NCBI GenBank assembly: GCA_038093975.1
Contig: JBBPTG010000151.1
Location: 1-59,175, forward strand
Source of the DNA: Chalciporus piperatus
Taxonomy: Eukaryota; Basidiomycota; Agaricomycetes; Boletales; Boletaceae
DNA: 59,175 nucleotides
Direction: 5' to 3'
The position numbers were made by a program, and so were the translations under genes. Positions 11,046 through 22,316 of this stretch are shown in pieces. The notes under the pieces were generated by a model, which saw only the letters and a program-made list of their open reading frames with translations, ran no database searches and was not told the origin of the DNA. Each line of letters starts with the position of its first letter. Position 1 is the stretch's first letter.

Positions 11046-14000
11046 TTAGCCAGAAGCTCCAACAGTCCCTAACCTTGGCTTGATCGTGTAGTATACCTCA
11101 ACCTGAAACAAGGCCAGTTCCGATGTGGGATTGTTGGGATCACTGACAAAGACGCTCAATGTGTCGTTGGGCGTTACGTCCGAGAGCGCAAGGCTGTGTT
11201 TCCCATCTAGACTTGCCGCAGGAGTGCAATCATCCCATACATCAAACTTCAAGTGACTCTGCCAAGTCTCCAGCTTGAGGTTCGGCAAAGGATGGACTGG
11301 TACTCTGTACGTGACCCTTTCACGCTTAATCCGAACTGAGATATTAGGGCGAAATGGCATCATCCAGTCTTGAGACGATCGATGATCCCTCAGCTATCTA
11401 TATGTTGCCAGACAAGGGCGCACTCACCGCGGCGATCGGAACGAAACTTGCACGATATTGCGATCCTACGAGGTACCCAAGCAACCGGGCCGAATGCTCC
11501 GCGGGACAAAGGTAATGGTATCCGTTCCCCAGGATAGCTGATTCCCTGCCGTATGTCCTTTCTAACTATCTTCGTGTATGCCCAATACTCCGCCATGTCC
11601 ATGACGAGGCTAGCGATGGAAGCTGACAACTCGCCCTTGTGAGCGAGTTGGAGAAGGTTGTAGACACGGGCGACGTCGCAAAAAGTGTGTTTGGGTCTTG
11701 AAAGAGACCGCTCGTAGGCTTCGGCGGCATTGCGATACCAAGGTAAATCAGATGCCCATTCGAGATCTTCCAATGCCAGGGGATTCACTTCGGAAAAGCT
11801 CGCTCCAAGGTCGAGAAGGCAGGGGATAATCGCCCGGATACAATAATGTGAATGTGAATGGAGAAGGATGCAGAGCGGGGTAAATCCCTTGTTGTCGAGT
11901 CTATTGATGTGCTTCGGGAGGTTGTATCCTGTCTCCTGCAAGAGCTTGAGACCATCCATGAATTGGGTCTCCATGACTTCGCCCGATCGCTGCAAAGCGT
12001 GGTAACAGAGGCGGTGGAGAAGGTCATGATTGTTTCCATAATGATCCCCGTATGACAATTGAGACACATCCGTATCTGACTCCAAAGGATAGGCTAGGAG
12101 GGTTCGAGCGATGGAAAAAAGACCATGCTCGATTGCGATATGCCATGGCTTACGTCCTGATGAGTTCGGGGCGAGAGGGTCGCATCCGTTCTTCAAGAGG
12201 AATGTGACTATAGGAGGGAGCTTGGTATACGAGTGTGGGATTCTCTCTGGAAGCAGCAGGCAATGCAATGCATTCTCGCCGTTCACTGTTTCTGATCGAC
12301 AACTTGCACCATATCGCTCGACCAGCGGAGCGAGAAGTGCTTCCACTATACCCTCTATTTCCCAACCCATTACAACGTGATTGATGATGTCAACGGGGAG
12401 CTTGGCGCCCTGGGCGATGAAGAGTTCGATGGAGCGGATCGACAGCTCATGAGCAGCGACAAGATGTATTGGTGTCTGTCCAGCGTGGTTTGATTGGTTG
12501 ATGTTGCATCCATTTTCGACCAAAAGTCGGACTGCGCTGAACATCAACTCTTGATCGCGGAAACGTGAACTTGAGTGGGGTGCAAGATTATGGAGTGCAT
12601 TACATCCCTGAGAATCCTGTATATCCGCAGCGACACCACTGTCGATGAGGAAATGAAGCATGTCAAGCATGGGACCCTCGGGTATAAGAAGGTCGAGATT
12701 TGAAGTTGCATGGATGATGGAGTTGGATGGCAACTGGAAACCGCGTTTGAGCAGCCATTGGACCAACGTAACCGAATGGGCCCGAAGAGCGAGATGGAAC
12801 GTTGACAAACCGCCTTCATCAAGCATCATAGGGTCGCACCCTGCTGTTACCAACATGCGACAGATCTCGATTCGATCATCGGAGAGCCGCAGGACAGGAC
12901 TCGTTGAAAGGACCTGATGCAAGGACGTTTGGCCTTCAAACCCCAACATTGTGGGGTCTGCGCCGTTTTCCAGGAGAATGCGTACGACGGCGGAATTACA
13001 TTTAGGGTGGAAGAGATTATCCCGCACTAGTAGGATCGAAGGAATAGCATACTGAGGAACGATATCCCCAGAGGCTAGGAGGAGCCTAAGAACTGCTTCG
13101 CTGTGTGCAGGTATATCGTTGTTCGCAGCTGCGGTCATGGGAGAAGCTCGGTAGAACTCGAAATTTCCCTGGGTAGGAATTGTAAGATTTCCCTCGACAT
13201 TAACATCCAGTCCCTGATCAAGCAACAGCTGAACACGAAGGGGATCACAATATCGCGCGGCAAATATGAGAGGGCTGTCTCCTTCGCTGTCTTGAATAGG
13301 GTGGTGGTCAAGGTAGTATCGCAACATTGACAAGTGCCCGAAACGCAAGATGGCGCACAAAGCAATGTGGTGCAACGATGAGAAGGAGACAGGGAGGTGC
13401 GTTCGTAGTTCCCAGGTAAGGATACGAGGATTGGCGGAAACATGATTCTGGAACGTCAATAAGAGGTCGACGACTTGCTCGTTGGCATCAGGGATGCAGT
13501 CCATAAGGTGCTTGAAACCATGGCTGACCGCATAATCGGATAGGGTAAGAGGGGATTCGTCGTTTCTCCAAGGCTGAGGGAGAACATGAAGCGTGATGCA
13601 AACCGAGAAGAGCTCAATAGATGCCCATGCCCAATCAATGAAGTATGCATCCATTGCGATTGTTTCTGACATCAAGTACTCCTATGAATCGAATCAGCTC
13701 GGACTTTGCTTACTAGGTTAGCTGCGTACGACTCTACCTGGACACTGTAGTGCGACAGGGTGACAATTCCCCACTCGTCGTTGAAGGCCACAAGACTACC
13801 ACAGATCTCCAGGATGGCGGTCGGATCCAACGGTGCACTCCTGGCATCCCAAGACGGGCCATCTTCGTCACAGTTGATCGTGATTGCCTCAGCAAGCTGA
13901 GAGAGGGTCAACGGCTCAAGTGCTGTGACAAGCCACCTGAGAGCTCTCTGGGCAACGGGTCGCCAAAACCTCTTCTTGTCGATAGCCCGCAGAATGATGT

Positions 14001-15629
14001 CGTAAGTGTCGTACAGCGTCTCTGGTAGCGTGTCCAGCACCTCGTGAATATCATGCTCGGTGACACAGTCGTTAAGTCGGTCTAGCTGGCATTGGACCCA
14101 TCGGAACCTATCAGAGGAAGGTATCAGCGACGTTGAAGCGATAAGAAAGTTATGGGATTACGAGACCCACATTCCACCAGCCTTCTGCATGAGAATGTCC
14201 TGAATGCGATCCTGGAGACCCCGGTCGAGAGCCCGTAACTTCCGGCGAGATTGTATCTCGGTCTTAGTATGGAGAAGGATGTCGCTCCGTATATCATCGA
14301 CCTTGTCAACCAAGTTGATCGAGGGTAAATTGGTAAAGGCTTCCTTGATAGGCTGAAGTGTTCGACTCGTAAGGAACAGTCGACAGTGCCCATCGTTCAG
14401 TTTCTCCAGTTCAACCAGCATTGGCTGGAGGTCTTGGCATTCATCAAGAGCATCAACAACGAGGATCGGATGCTCGTGCAGTCTCGCGGCGCGCTGCAGA
14501 AGATCCAACAAGACACCTAGCTCCATTGGTGGCTCGGCACCTTGTTGTTTGCGCCTGGTGAGGTCGGGGAACGACGACGGCCAGTCCGTCTTTGATTTCC
14601 AAAGTAACTGTCTCGTTAGAGAGCGGAAAACTTCCGCTGCATTCGTGCAGCGGGAATTTCTGAAATCACAGTAGAAATATGCGAGAGAATCGTTGAGATC
14701 TTGAACAGAAACATCGTTGATGACGGTGGACCTGGGAGAAACGAGAAATGAGGAGGTGAATCCGAACGAACATAGAAATAGACACACGCGAGAACGGACT
14801 TCCCCATCCCGGCTGCACACCAGGGAACTACGTCAGTTTCGATGTTTGGAAAGCATCACATACTCACGATTTCCGTGCAACCAGAGGAAGCCCGACATCG
14901 ATCTACGCCAGTGGGTATACTCCTCGTCCTGAAGCAGCCAATCGCATGTTGTATCTTGTCGCAGGCGACAAGTGAACTCGTGCTTAGTTGTACAATCAAA
15001 GCCGTCCAGCCATCGCAGCAATTCATCTGTACAAAGCCCAACGATCAACACACGCGCTTCACTCCACAACCAACTTACATTTCGCCCCGTCATCCTCCCT
15101 TTTCTTTTCCTTCTCGTTTGAACTCTGAAGCAGGTTTCTGCCAAGTTTCAAGTTGTCAGCAAATGTCACACTCATGGGAAATGTTTACCGACAAGCTCTC
15201 GATTGCCAAAACGTCACGGAAATACGGCATATACCCTTCGAACGCCTCGATTACCTCCTCTATCTTCCGTTCTTTGAATGGCCAAATTGCTTTTGCCAGT
15301 GTCTTGTGCTTCTTGTTTACCGCTTGACCTTGAAGCCAACCAAGTAATCCCTCTAGTTCTCTCTTGCACTTCGCTGGACGACCATCATGTTTAGACCATT
15401 CGCTTATCAAGCTGTTCAGCTCGGGAGGACGCGACGAGGATGGGGTGTTCTTGATGACGCTCTGGATCGCTGCCTCTGCAGTCGTTATCAGCCGTATTTG
15501 ATCGCGGAGTCTTTCACAGGATGCTTCTGCTCTCTTGACGGACGACGCATAGCGGTGGAGTGCATTGGCAACTTGGGCTCCCAGCTGTACCAGGCCAACA
15601 ACAGCTGCAGCAGACGCTATGCCATCCAT
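11046..15629 (-). CDS. NLR-like STAND protein: PigL_N, NACHT, ankyrin repeats (intact copy)
   Basis: Cytoplasmic signal-transducing NTPase of the kind linked to fungal allorecognition or defence. The start ATG (15627-15629) opens MDGIASAAAVVGLVQLGAQV, the fungal STAND N-terminal (PigL_N/Helo-like) domain of about 155 residues. Two short exons follow, then LLRWLDGFDC and FLWLHGN, joined by an intron to PGMGKSVLA (Walker A, near 14800). Walker B is ILVVDALDEC (about 14460). After the NACHT comes MFRWVQCQLD and a winged-helix-like segment (13672-14100), then one exon of about 760 residues (11390-13675) made of ankyrin repeats. The last exon (11046-11343) is a beta-rich C-terminus reading VRIKRERVTYRVP and FQVEVYYTIKP. 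Each splice junction I tested keeps the frame and no internal stop was found. A decayed paralogue lies at 28994-32640 and a fragment at 17661-17880, both on this strand. Confidence 0.87.
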
Positions 15630-16114
15630 GGTGGTAGCAGTGGAGAAGAGAGCACAAGGAGATGTGAATCGATCAACTCGGCGCACATGCTGTGAATAGG
15701 CGCCATTAAGGCACCGCAAGACCTTGTCCTGGGATATTTCGGACCTGCTCGCCATTCCAACGCAGCTAACAGGTTCGCCGCGACGGACTGCATCGTGATG
15801 CTCGTAGTGCAAAGCAGTCCACAGACAGCCACAGACTCTAGACCGTTTTCCTTGTTTTACAAGGACGAGATGCTAGTGTCGATTTTCGAGCTAAAAAGCC
15901 ACGCACTTAGTAGGGTAGGACTATGATAGAGTAGTCTGAGTAGATCAGACCTTGGAAATCCTTCCAAAAGAAGATTCGATCGGCCGCCGCCATCATGGGC
16001 GTACTCAGTGACACTGCTGGCTGTTGTGGCATTCGCACTGACCACCGAGCTAGTCGCGACGGTCAGCGATCAAGGTCCTAGTTCCTCCGACTAGTTCCAC
16101 CCAAAACTTACCAG
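15630..16114. other. Divergent intergenic region between NLR and lyase genes
   Basis: No gene recognised in these 485 bp. Promoters for both flanking divergent genes are expected here; no clear element seen. Confidence 0.35.
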
Positions 16115-17551
16115 ATGACTTCGACCATGTTCAAGAATATCTTCTCTACTTCGGATGCCTCTTCCATCTGGTCCGACCGCACACGCATTTCCAACTACCT
16201 TCGTTTCGAGGGCTCCCTTGCCCGCGTGCAGGGTGACCTCGGTATCATTCCTGCCGTCGCAGCGTCCGAGATCGAAGGCTTCTGTGCAGACGTTGCCAAC
16301 GTCGACTTCGAAGACCTTGAACGAGAGACCGAGAAGATCGGGTATCCCGTCCTGGGTCTTGTCAAGCAAATTGTCCGGCACGTCAACTCACGCCACCCAA
16401 GTCTCGGGGAGTGGGCACATTATGGCGCAACTACGCAGGTGATTCATTCTTGCGAATGAGGACACATCCACATCTATCGACAATTGTGTAACTTGAGTAA
16501 AAACTGACACGTATTCTAACATGTGTAGGACGTCACGGATACGGCCACCGTCCTTCAGATCCGGGCAACGCTCGAGATCGTCTCTGCGTCACTCGGCGAG
16601 ATAGTCGGAGGACTCCGTTCCCTCGCAACCCGCCACGCTTCCACGCCGATGGCGGCGCGCAGCAATCTCCAGCAAGCAGTTCCCATGACGCTGGGCTTCA
16701 AACTTGCTCGGCTTCTCGCCACTTTCAAGAGACACGAAGAACGTCTGGAGCAGCTCAAACAACGGATCCTCGTTCTCGAGTTCGGGGGCGCAGCTGGTAC
16801 ACTTGCCTCGCTTCCCCATGGATCTGCAGTGCAGTGCCAGAAAGGTTTGGCGGACAGCCTCGGGCTCACTGTCCCCGAAATCGCATGGCACACCGAACGC
16901 GACCGCATCGCCGAACTGGGCGGCTTCTTTGCGCTCTTAACGGGCACCTGCGCCAAATTCGCGACAGATGTCAAACTTCTCATGCAAACCGAAGTTGGTG
17001 AACTCTCTGAGCCATTCTACAATGAACGCGGATCGTCTTCGACGATGCCACAGAAGCGAAACCCAATCTCGTGTGCTTACATCACGGCCATGGCTTCGAG
17101 CGTGCGGTCTCATTCAAATGCACTATACGAGGCTATGGTTGCAGACCACGAGCGCTCGACGGGTCCTTGGGAGATTGAGTGGATAGCACTCCCCGAGACA
17201 TCCACGTTGACCTGCGCCGCTTTGAAACACACGGCAGATCTCGTGCTGGGTCTCGAAGTACACCCGGAGGCAATGGAGAGGAACTTGGGTATCACGAGAG
17301 GTGGGATCGTCTCAGAGGCGGTGATGATGGCACTCGCGCCAAAGGTGGGGAGGCAAGTTGCTCATGATCTTGTGTATCGTCTTTGTCGCCAGAGTGCGGA
17401 AGATGGTGTTCCGTTGCTGGACCTTCTGTGTGCTGATGAGAATGTGCGTTCGGCCGGGTTTGGGCGGGACAAACTGACCCAGTTATGCGAGCCTGCGAAC
17501 TATTTGGGGCTGTGTGTCAAGATGGTCGAACGTGTATGTACTGGTACTTAG
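16115..17551 (+). CDS. Class II fumarase/aspartase-superfamily lyase, 3-carboxy-cis,cis-muconate cycloisomerase-like (PcaB type)
   Basis: Fumarase/aspartase-superfamily enzyme, expected to catalyse a beta-elimination or cycloisomerisation on a succinyl-type substrate. Residues near the start read SDASSIWSDRTRI, then EGSLARVQGDLGIIPA. WAHYGATTQDVTDTATVLQIR spans an intron of about 90 bp (about 16439-16530). The superfamily signature is GSSSTMPQKRNPIS at about 17033-17074, with the flexible-loop Ser. RSNLQQAVPMTLGFKLA is the second active-site strand. The order and spacing fit PcaB/adenylosuccinate-lyase-like proteins. PcaB is the bacterial type; the fungal beta-ketoadipate pathway normally uses an unrelated beta-propeller enzyme, so the in vivo substrate is uncertain. 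The ORF stops at 17549-17551. An alternative last intron (GTATGT at about 17533 to GGAAG at about 17593) would replace the final residues with a longer tail ending near 17692. Confidence 0.78.
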
Positions 17552-17660
17552 TTACATTGGATAACTGATCTTTGTTTGCTGAATGAATGGAAGATCACGA
17601 CTGGTTTGGAAGAAATCGGACTCCAGTGCGGTATGGTGAACCTAGGCCTCTTTATAATCG

Positions 17661-17880
17661 CTAAATATAATCAAGATCAAGTACGTCGGTGATGAACAAT
17701 ACCACGACCATGTATGTCGATCTCTCGATCACTGTCTCTGAGGGTATGATCAGCCTGATCTGATCGAGGAGTATTTCACATGGGGGCTCGGCTTTCTTGA
17801 CGGACCATGCATAGTGCCGTGACAACTTGGGCCCCCAGCTGCACGAGCCCAACCACTGCTGCGGCAGACCCGATGTCGTG
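17661..17880 (-). pseudogene. Relic of NLR N-terminal (PigL_N) domain
   Basis: From about 17877 downward the minus strand reads DIGSAAAVVGLVQLGAQVV, nearly the start of the two NLR genes in this window, but the initiator Met is lost. The homology then jumps frame to SVKKAEPPCE and LDQIRLIIPSETVIE, matching the same domain's next helices. No NACHT or ankyrin region follows. This is a frameshifted 5' fragment of a third family member. Confidence 0.82.
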
Positions 17881-19336
17881 GCTGTACTAGTAATAGTCAG
17901 AATGGAACCATGCTTGAGAGGGTTCTTTCACTGATATGCGGTGGAGCAAGACTTCGGACTTACTTCGGCCACGACAAAGGCTCCTAGGTAGGAAGACGGT
18001 CGCATGACACCGCATTCGGCCTGAGCAATCGTAGTAGACTGCTGCAAATAAAGGGCACATAAAAATACAATCCCTTTCCCTTCGAATAGGTCTCGGTGGC
18101 TTTAACTTCTACGCGAGGTGAGCCTGGGTTAAGCTAGGCAATTATTAAATGTCTTGCTTCCGGTGCTCGTTCGGCCATATGCTGAACCAACGCTGGATCT
18201 GACTAGTAGGGGAGAGTCGGGAGACTAAGGTCCTGGGAAGAGTCTAGAGCCTAGGCAGACGGCGAAACCGATTGAAAAGGCAAGTAGTTTGAAGATACTG
18301 TAACAGCTTAATAAGAGCCCATCGAATTATCTCCTGATAGGCCTGACTGACCTAATCATCCTCTGCCGGTGACATTCGTCCGAGCACCACCGCTCAGGGA
18401 AATTCGGGGCCCAGTCAACGCGGACCGCCAAGAATTCGCTAGCGTTGGTACAATGTTCCATCGAATTCTGATACGGCGTCGGAGTCCGAGTACAGGCTAC
18501 ACAGTGTCCATGGTTCCAGCCGTGGACAGATTCGCAAAAGATGCGAGGCCGTCGCCTTCTCCCGACGGTATTTGGACTCGCGCTTGCAATACCCCTGCGT
18601 CAACCACGATACATTTACAATCTTGGCTGTCTTTTCGCGAACCACGAAGGCCTTCGCCGTTGAGATACTTATGGTCGTGATTCTCGATTTTGTGTGTTCA
18701 AAAATTTGCAGTTAAACCAAAGTCAAACTCTGAATCTTTTTATGTGTCGTATTCGACTCAGCGGCGTCCGCCGCTCAAGTTTGACACTCCTACTAGGAAA
18801 GGCGGCATTCAGAACCTCTCACTACATCCATGTCACTGCAAGTGAGCGAAATGATGTCGACGCTCTGTTGAAATGAACGAGCTGTGGCTCGAAATGAATC
18901 GCAAGACCTATTCTCGCCGAATGCGGACAGCTCATTACTGCTCTCGATCGGGTCGGGGCTTCGACGATCACTGATTTCTATGCAGACCTCCTCGGGAATC
19001 TGCGAGTGTACCGTCCCTCTGCCCGCGTCCGAAATTCAACAACCTGGGCCCTGCGTGGACGGGTTTAATCGCTGGTTTTTGACGGACCTGAGGGGTCGAT
19101 TTGAGGGTGTCATCATGCTGTGATTTTGTTGGTCCACGACGGATCTGGTCTGTTCTGGAGTTTTTTTCGTCAATCTTCGATTATCGTCCTCGAAGCGACT
19201 CCGTAGAGTGCGGCGCGTAGAATCGCCTCTGCATCAACCGTGTTCGACCTAGATCCCCTCCACCTTTTAACAATTGCCTGCCATTCATTCCACACCCTCC
19301 ATTTCCCATTTCCATTCCCTCCCTTCGTCCCACACC
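17881..19336. other. Intergenic, no gene recognised
   Basis: About 1.45 kb with only short, uncharacterised open frames. Near 17989-18003 there is a GGTAGGAAGACGGTCG stretch that resembles the dispersed GAAGACAGTCGTTC element found at five other places in the window, and near 18209-18230 a GGGGAGAGTCGGGAGACTA stretch of the same style. Confidence 0.4.
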
Positions 19337-21587
19337 ATGGTAGCGGTCCCTATCATTGCATCACATTTCATAGGTGAGACAATTATGCGTACCCATGCAA
19401 CATAATCTGACATTTCATAGGCGTTATGTTGTGCAGTGTGTACGTTTTGTTTCGTGACTGTTGCCTCAATATTCGACATAATATCCTGACGAACGTCTAG
19501 GCTATATGGCTTCACGCTAGCCCAGACATGGTACTACTTTCACTCATTCCCGAAAGATAGTTTGCACACCAAGCTCCTCGTCAGTCCGTCAGCTTGATCC
19601 TGCTCACCTGCTCACTCACACTCCCTCTTAGGTTGTATTCTTGAGGTATTTTGTTCCCCGGGGAAACGTCCAATAAACTTATCGGGGTGTCAACCCAGCG
19701 TCCTCGGTACAGCCCAAGTGATACTCGTCTGCGCGTCAATATACGAGTACACCATAGTTTGGTCAGGAAATGCAGTCATGGCATCTTATGTCACGAAGTA
19801 AGGCTTGTTCACTCTGTTTCAAAATCGCCTGTGGCGCTCAGATTGACGACGTTAACTTAACATAGGTCGTTTGAGGTACGGTGGTTGGCACGAAGACCCG
19901 CGTTCTTAGCTGATTAATAAGTACGTCCCTAGGCATCGATGGGTGTCTCGGTGAGTGTTACAGCGCCAATGGTTTTATTTCATCCTGACATTTTTCGTGC
20001 TAGTCTGTTATTGCATTTGCAGTTCAATTGTGAGTAAAGTCGCATCGTTTGTTTCGTTCGTTTTTCACGAACTCGGTGAATAAGGATATACGCCCACCGA
20101 ATATGGAGATGTGGGTCTCCTGTCCTTCCGCGATTTATTAACTCGGTTGCTGAATCAGGGAATGTAGTAAGCTTTTGCAACAGATTGATGACATTTCCAA
20201 TCGTGAGTCCAATCGCCGTTTCGCGTCACGTCAATCCCTTGACCCGCGACCCTGTAGGTTGTTTTGGCATTCATTGCATTAGGTATGTCCCAGCCACTAG
20301 ACCTCATCCAACAGCCTCATCAAACTCAATCCACTTAGGGTGCGGGGCAGGTGAGCCTGGGTTAGACCTTGATACCGTTTAGGGACTTATTATTGCCTTG
20401 GAGCTATGCTGATAGAAACGTAAGTAACCACTCTCCCGTCCCCACGTCCCGACACAGGTACTGACGAAGACCGTTTCATAGCACTCAAATCCCGCAATGG
20501 CGGAATACCAGGGGTACTAATGTCAGTCTGTTCTTGCTTTCCCAGAGCCATCGACTTATTTTCATTCATCGAAATCGTCCACGTTGTGCTGATCCATGTC
20601 AAACATCCACTCGATCCCGTAGCTCTCAGCGCTGATATTTTCTCTCGCTTCAATTTCTTGCGACCTTCTCATTGCCGGCACCCAAGTGTATTTGTTTCGC
20701 AAATCCAGAACGGGCATTGGTCGGTAAGCCCCCTTCGTCTGGACGAGGGATCCGTCAGGTCAATTGTAATATTAGGTTGGGTGGTCTCATCACGAAGTTG
20801 ACCTTTCTGGTAGTGAACGTCGGCCTGCTCACTAGGTAACGCGTTTTTATGACTGACTTGGGACACGCTGACCGAGACGGGCTTTCCGCATCAGCGCCGA
20901 TGTGACCGTCTTTGTTATCTTGGTATGTCACTTTGCGAGGCTTCGTTGAAAGTACTGTATTGACAGACGCCCTTGCCTCATCTCCAACAGTTTATCGTCT
21001 GTCCGTCCAACGGCGGCTTCATTGTTCCGTACATTCTGATGAGCTATTGTACGTCCATTCGTTTTCTTCCGCCACCCAAAGCTCACTCGGGCCGCTGAAC
21101 ATCGATCCTCAGTCTACCTCATCTCGTTTCTGAGTGTGTAAGTGCCACCCCTATGTATATTGTCCCAGTTGCCTTCAGACTGACGCCGACGATTGTACTT
21201 TACAGACTGAACTCGCGTGTTCTCTTGCGCGAGTTAGTGGACAAAGAGGAGGTAACTTTGCTTCTCCATCCTATACTCCATCTTTACTAACGACCATACG
21301 GTGTGTAATCCAACTAGTTCCCCTGCCCGAACATCGCCGCAAGCACAACTTGCGAAGAACTCGCAGTGCCCTGTCCTTATCCCTCTCCGTGTCCCTCTCC
21401 CTCAACACCTACATGTCATTGTCCACCTCCTTGCGCATCGCCCGTGTCCCCATCCTCTTCACATTCGTACCCACCCTCAGGCTCACGCTTGCAAACGGGC
21501 ACACCGAGTCCGGTCGTGCCTCGAGACGAGTCGTTCGCCGAGTCCAATGACAACACGTTGGCTGTCGTGTTGGTGCCGAGGGCCTGA
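19337..21587 (+). CDS. DUF6534-type multi-pass membrane protein, unusually intron-dense
   Basis: Basidiomycete seven-helix membrane protein of unknown function (DUF6533/DUF6534 type). Conceptual splicing from the ATG at 19337 gives HFIGVMLCSVLYGFTLAQTW, then YYFHSFPKDSLHTKLL, VVFLS, and VILVCASIYEYTIVWSGN, the standard N-terminal helices of this family. Exons seen clearly: 19337-19373, 19421-19439 (19 nt), 19501-19579, 19632-19645 (14 nt) and 19699-19797, all phase-consistent. Further on are QLIYAHRIWR (about 20030-20110), YLFRKSRTGIGR (about 20690-20722, the DUF6534 cytoplasmic loop) and LNSRVLLRELVDKEE (about 21208-21252), the family's usual C-terminal helix end. A low-complexity Pro/Ser tail may run to the stop at 21585-21587. 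I could not fix the exons between about 20190 and 21120, so a partly decayed gene is possible. Confidence 0.55.
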
Positions 21588-22316
21588 ACTCTGCCGTGCA
21601 AACGCCTCTGCTTCGTCACGGTTCCCTCGTTCGATGTCGGGGTTCGGCTGGGGTCCGGTACACCGTTCAAGGGGCCCTGACTAGGACTTTGGGCTCTGAA
21701 GACCGGTTGTGACCCGAGCTCCCACGTATGGACGAGACCGTGACCCCCATCGGACCGTGCGCCTGTACAGTACATATTGAATCTCCACGAACGCTCGCGC
21801 CTTGCCTTGATGTGGCATCTGACTCGGATGTGGTCACATCACGGCATTGGAGTGGCGAATCAAGCCCAAGGGAGGATGGGGAACGCAACTCGAATCACGA
21901 AAGTCACGTATTAATTGATTTACACGGACTTTTTGATGCAATATGTAAAAAAAAAAAAAAGAAAATGCTGCGACTCTGGTTGAGAATCTTGGGTGACGTG
22001 GATCGAGGTGAGAACGCGAAGGTGCTTGGAAAACTCAGCAAGGTTTCAAGGTGGCTTTTTCCCCACTCGCTCGAGTCGGTTATCACGCGCACGCGTCACG
22101 TCCGGCGCATCCTCGATTGGAGAAGGGGAAACAGAATGGTGTGATCACGATCACATCATGTCTATACATCACCCAATCGCCTGTAACTCATGAAGCAATA
22201 TCTACACGTCGCATGCACGCACTCGCGTTTTCCAAACCCTTTCAGATACCTCCCTCCAAACGCACTCCTCCCCCCCCCCCCCGCAAATTTCCAAGCCCCA
22301 CCCACCTCTCGAACCT
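21588..22316. other. Intergenic region with homopolymers
   Basis: No gene recognised between the convergent DUF6534 and CSE1 genes. It contains a run of about 14 A near 21947-21960 and a run of about 12 C near 22270. Confidence 0.4.
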
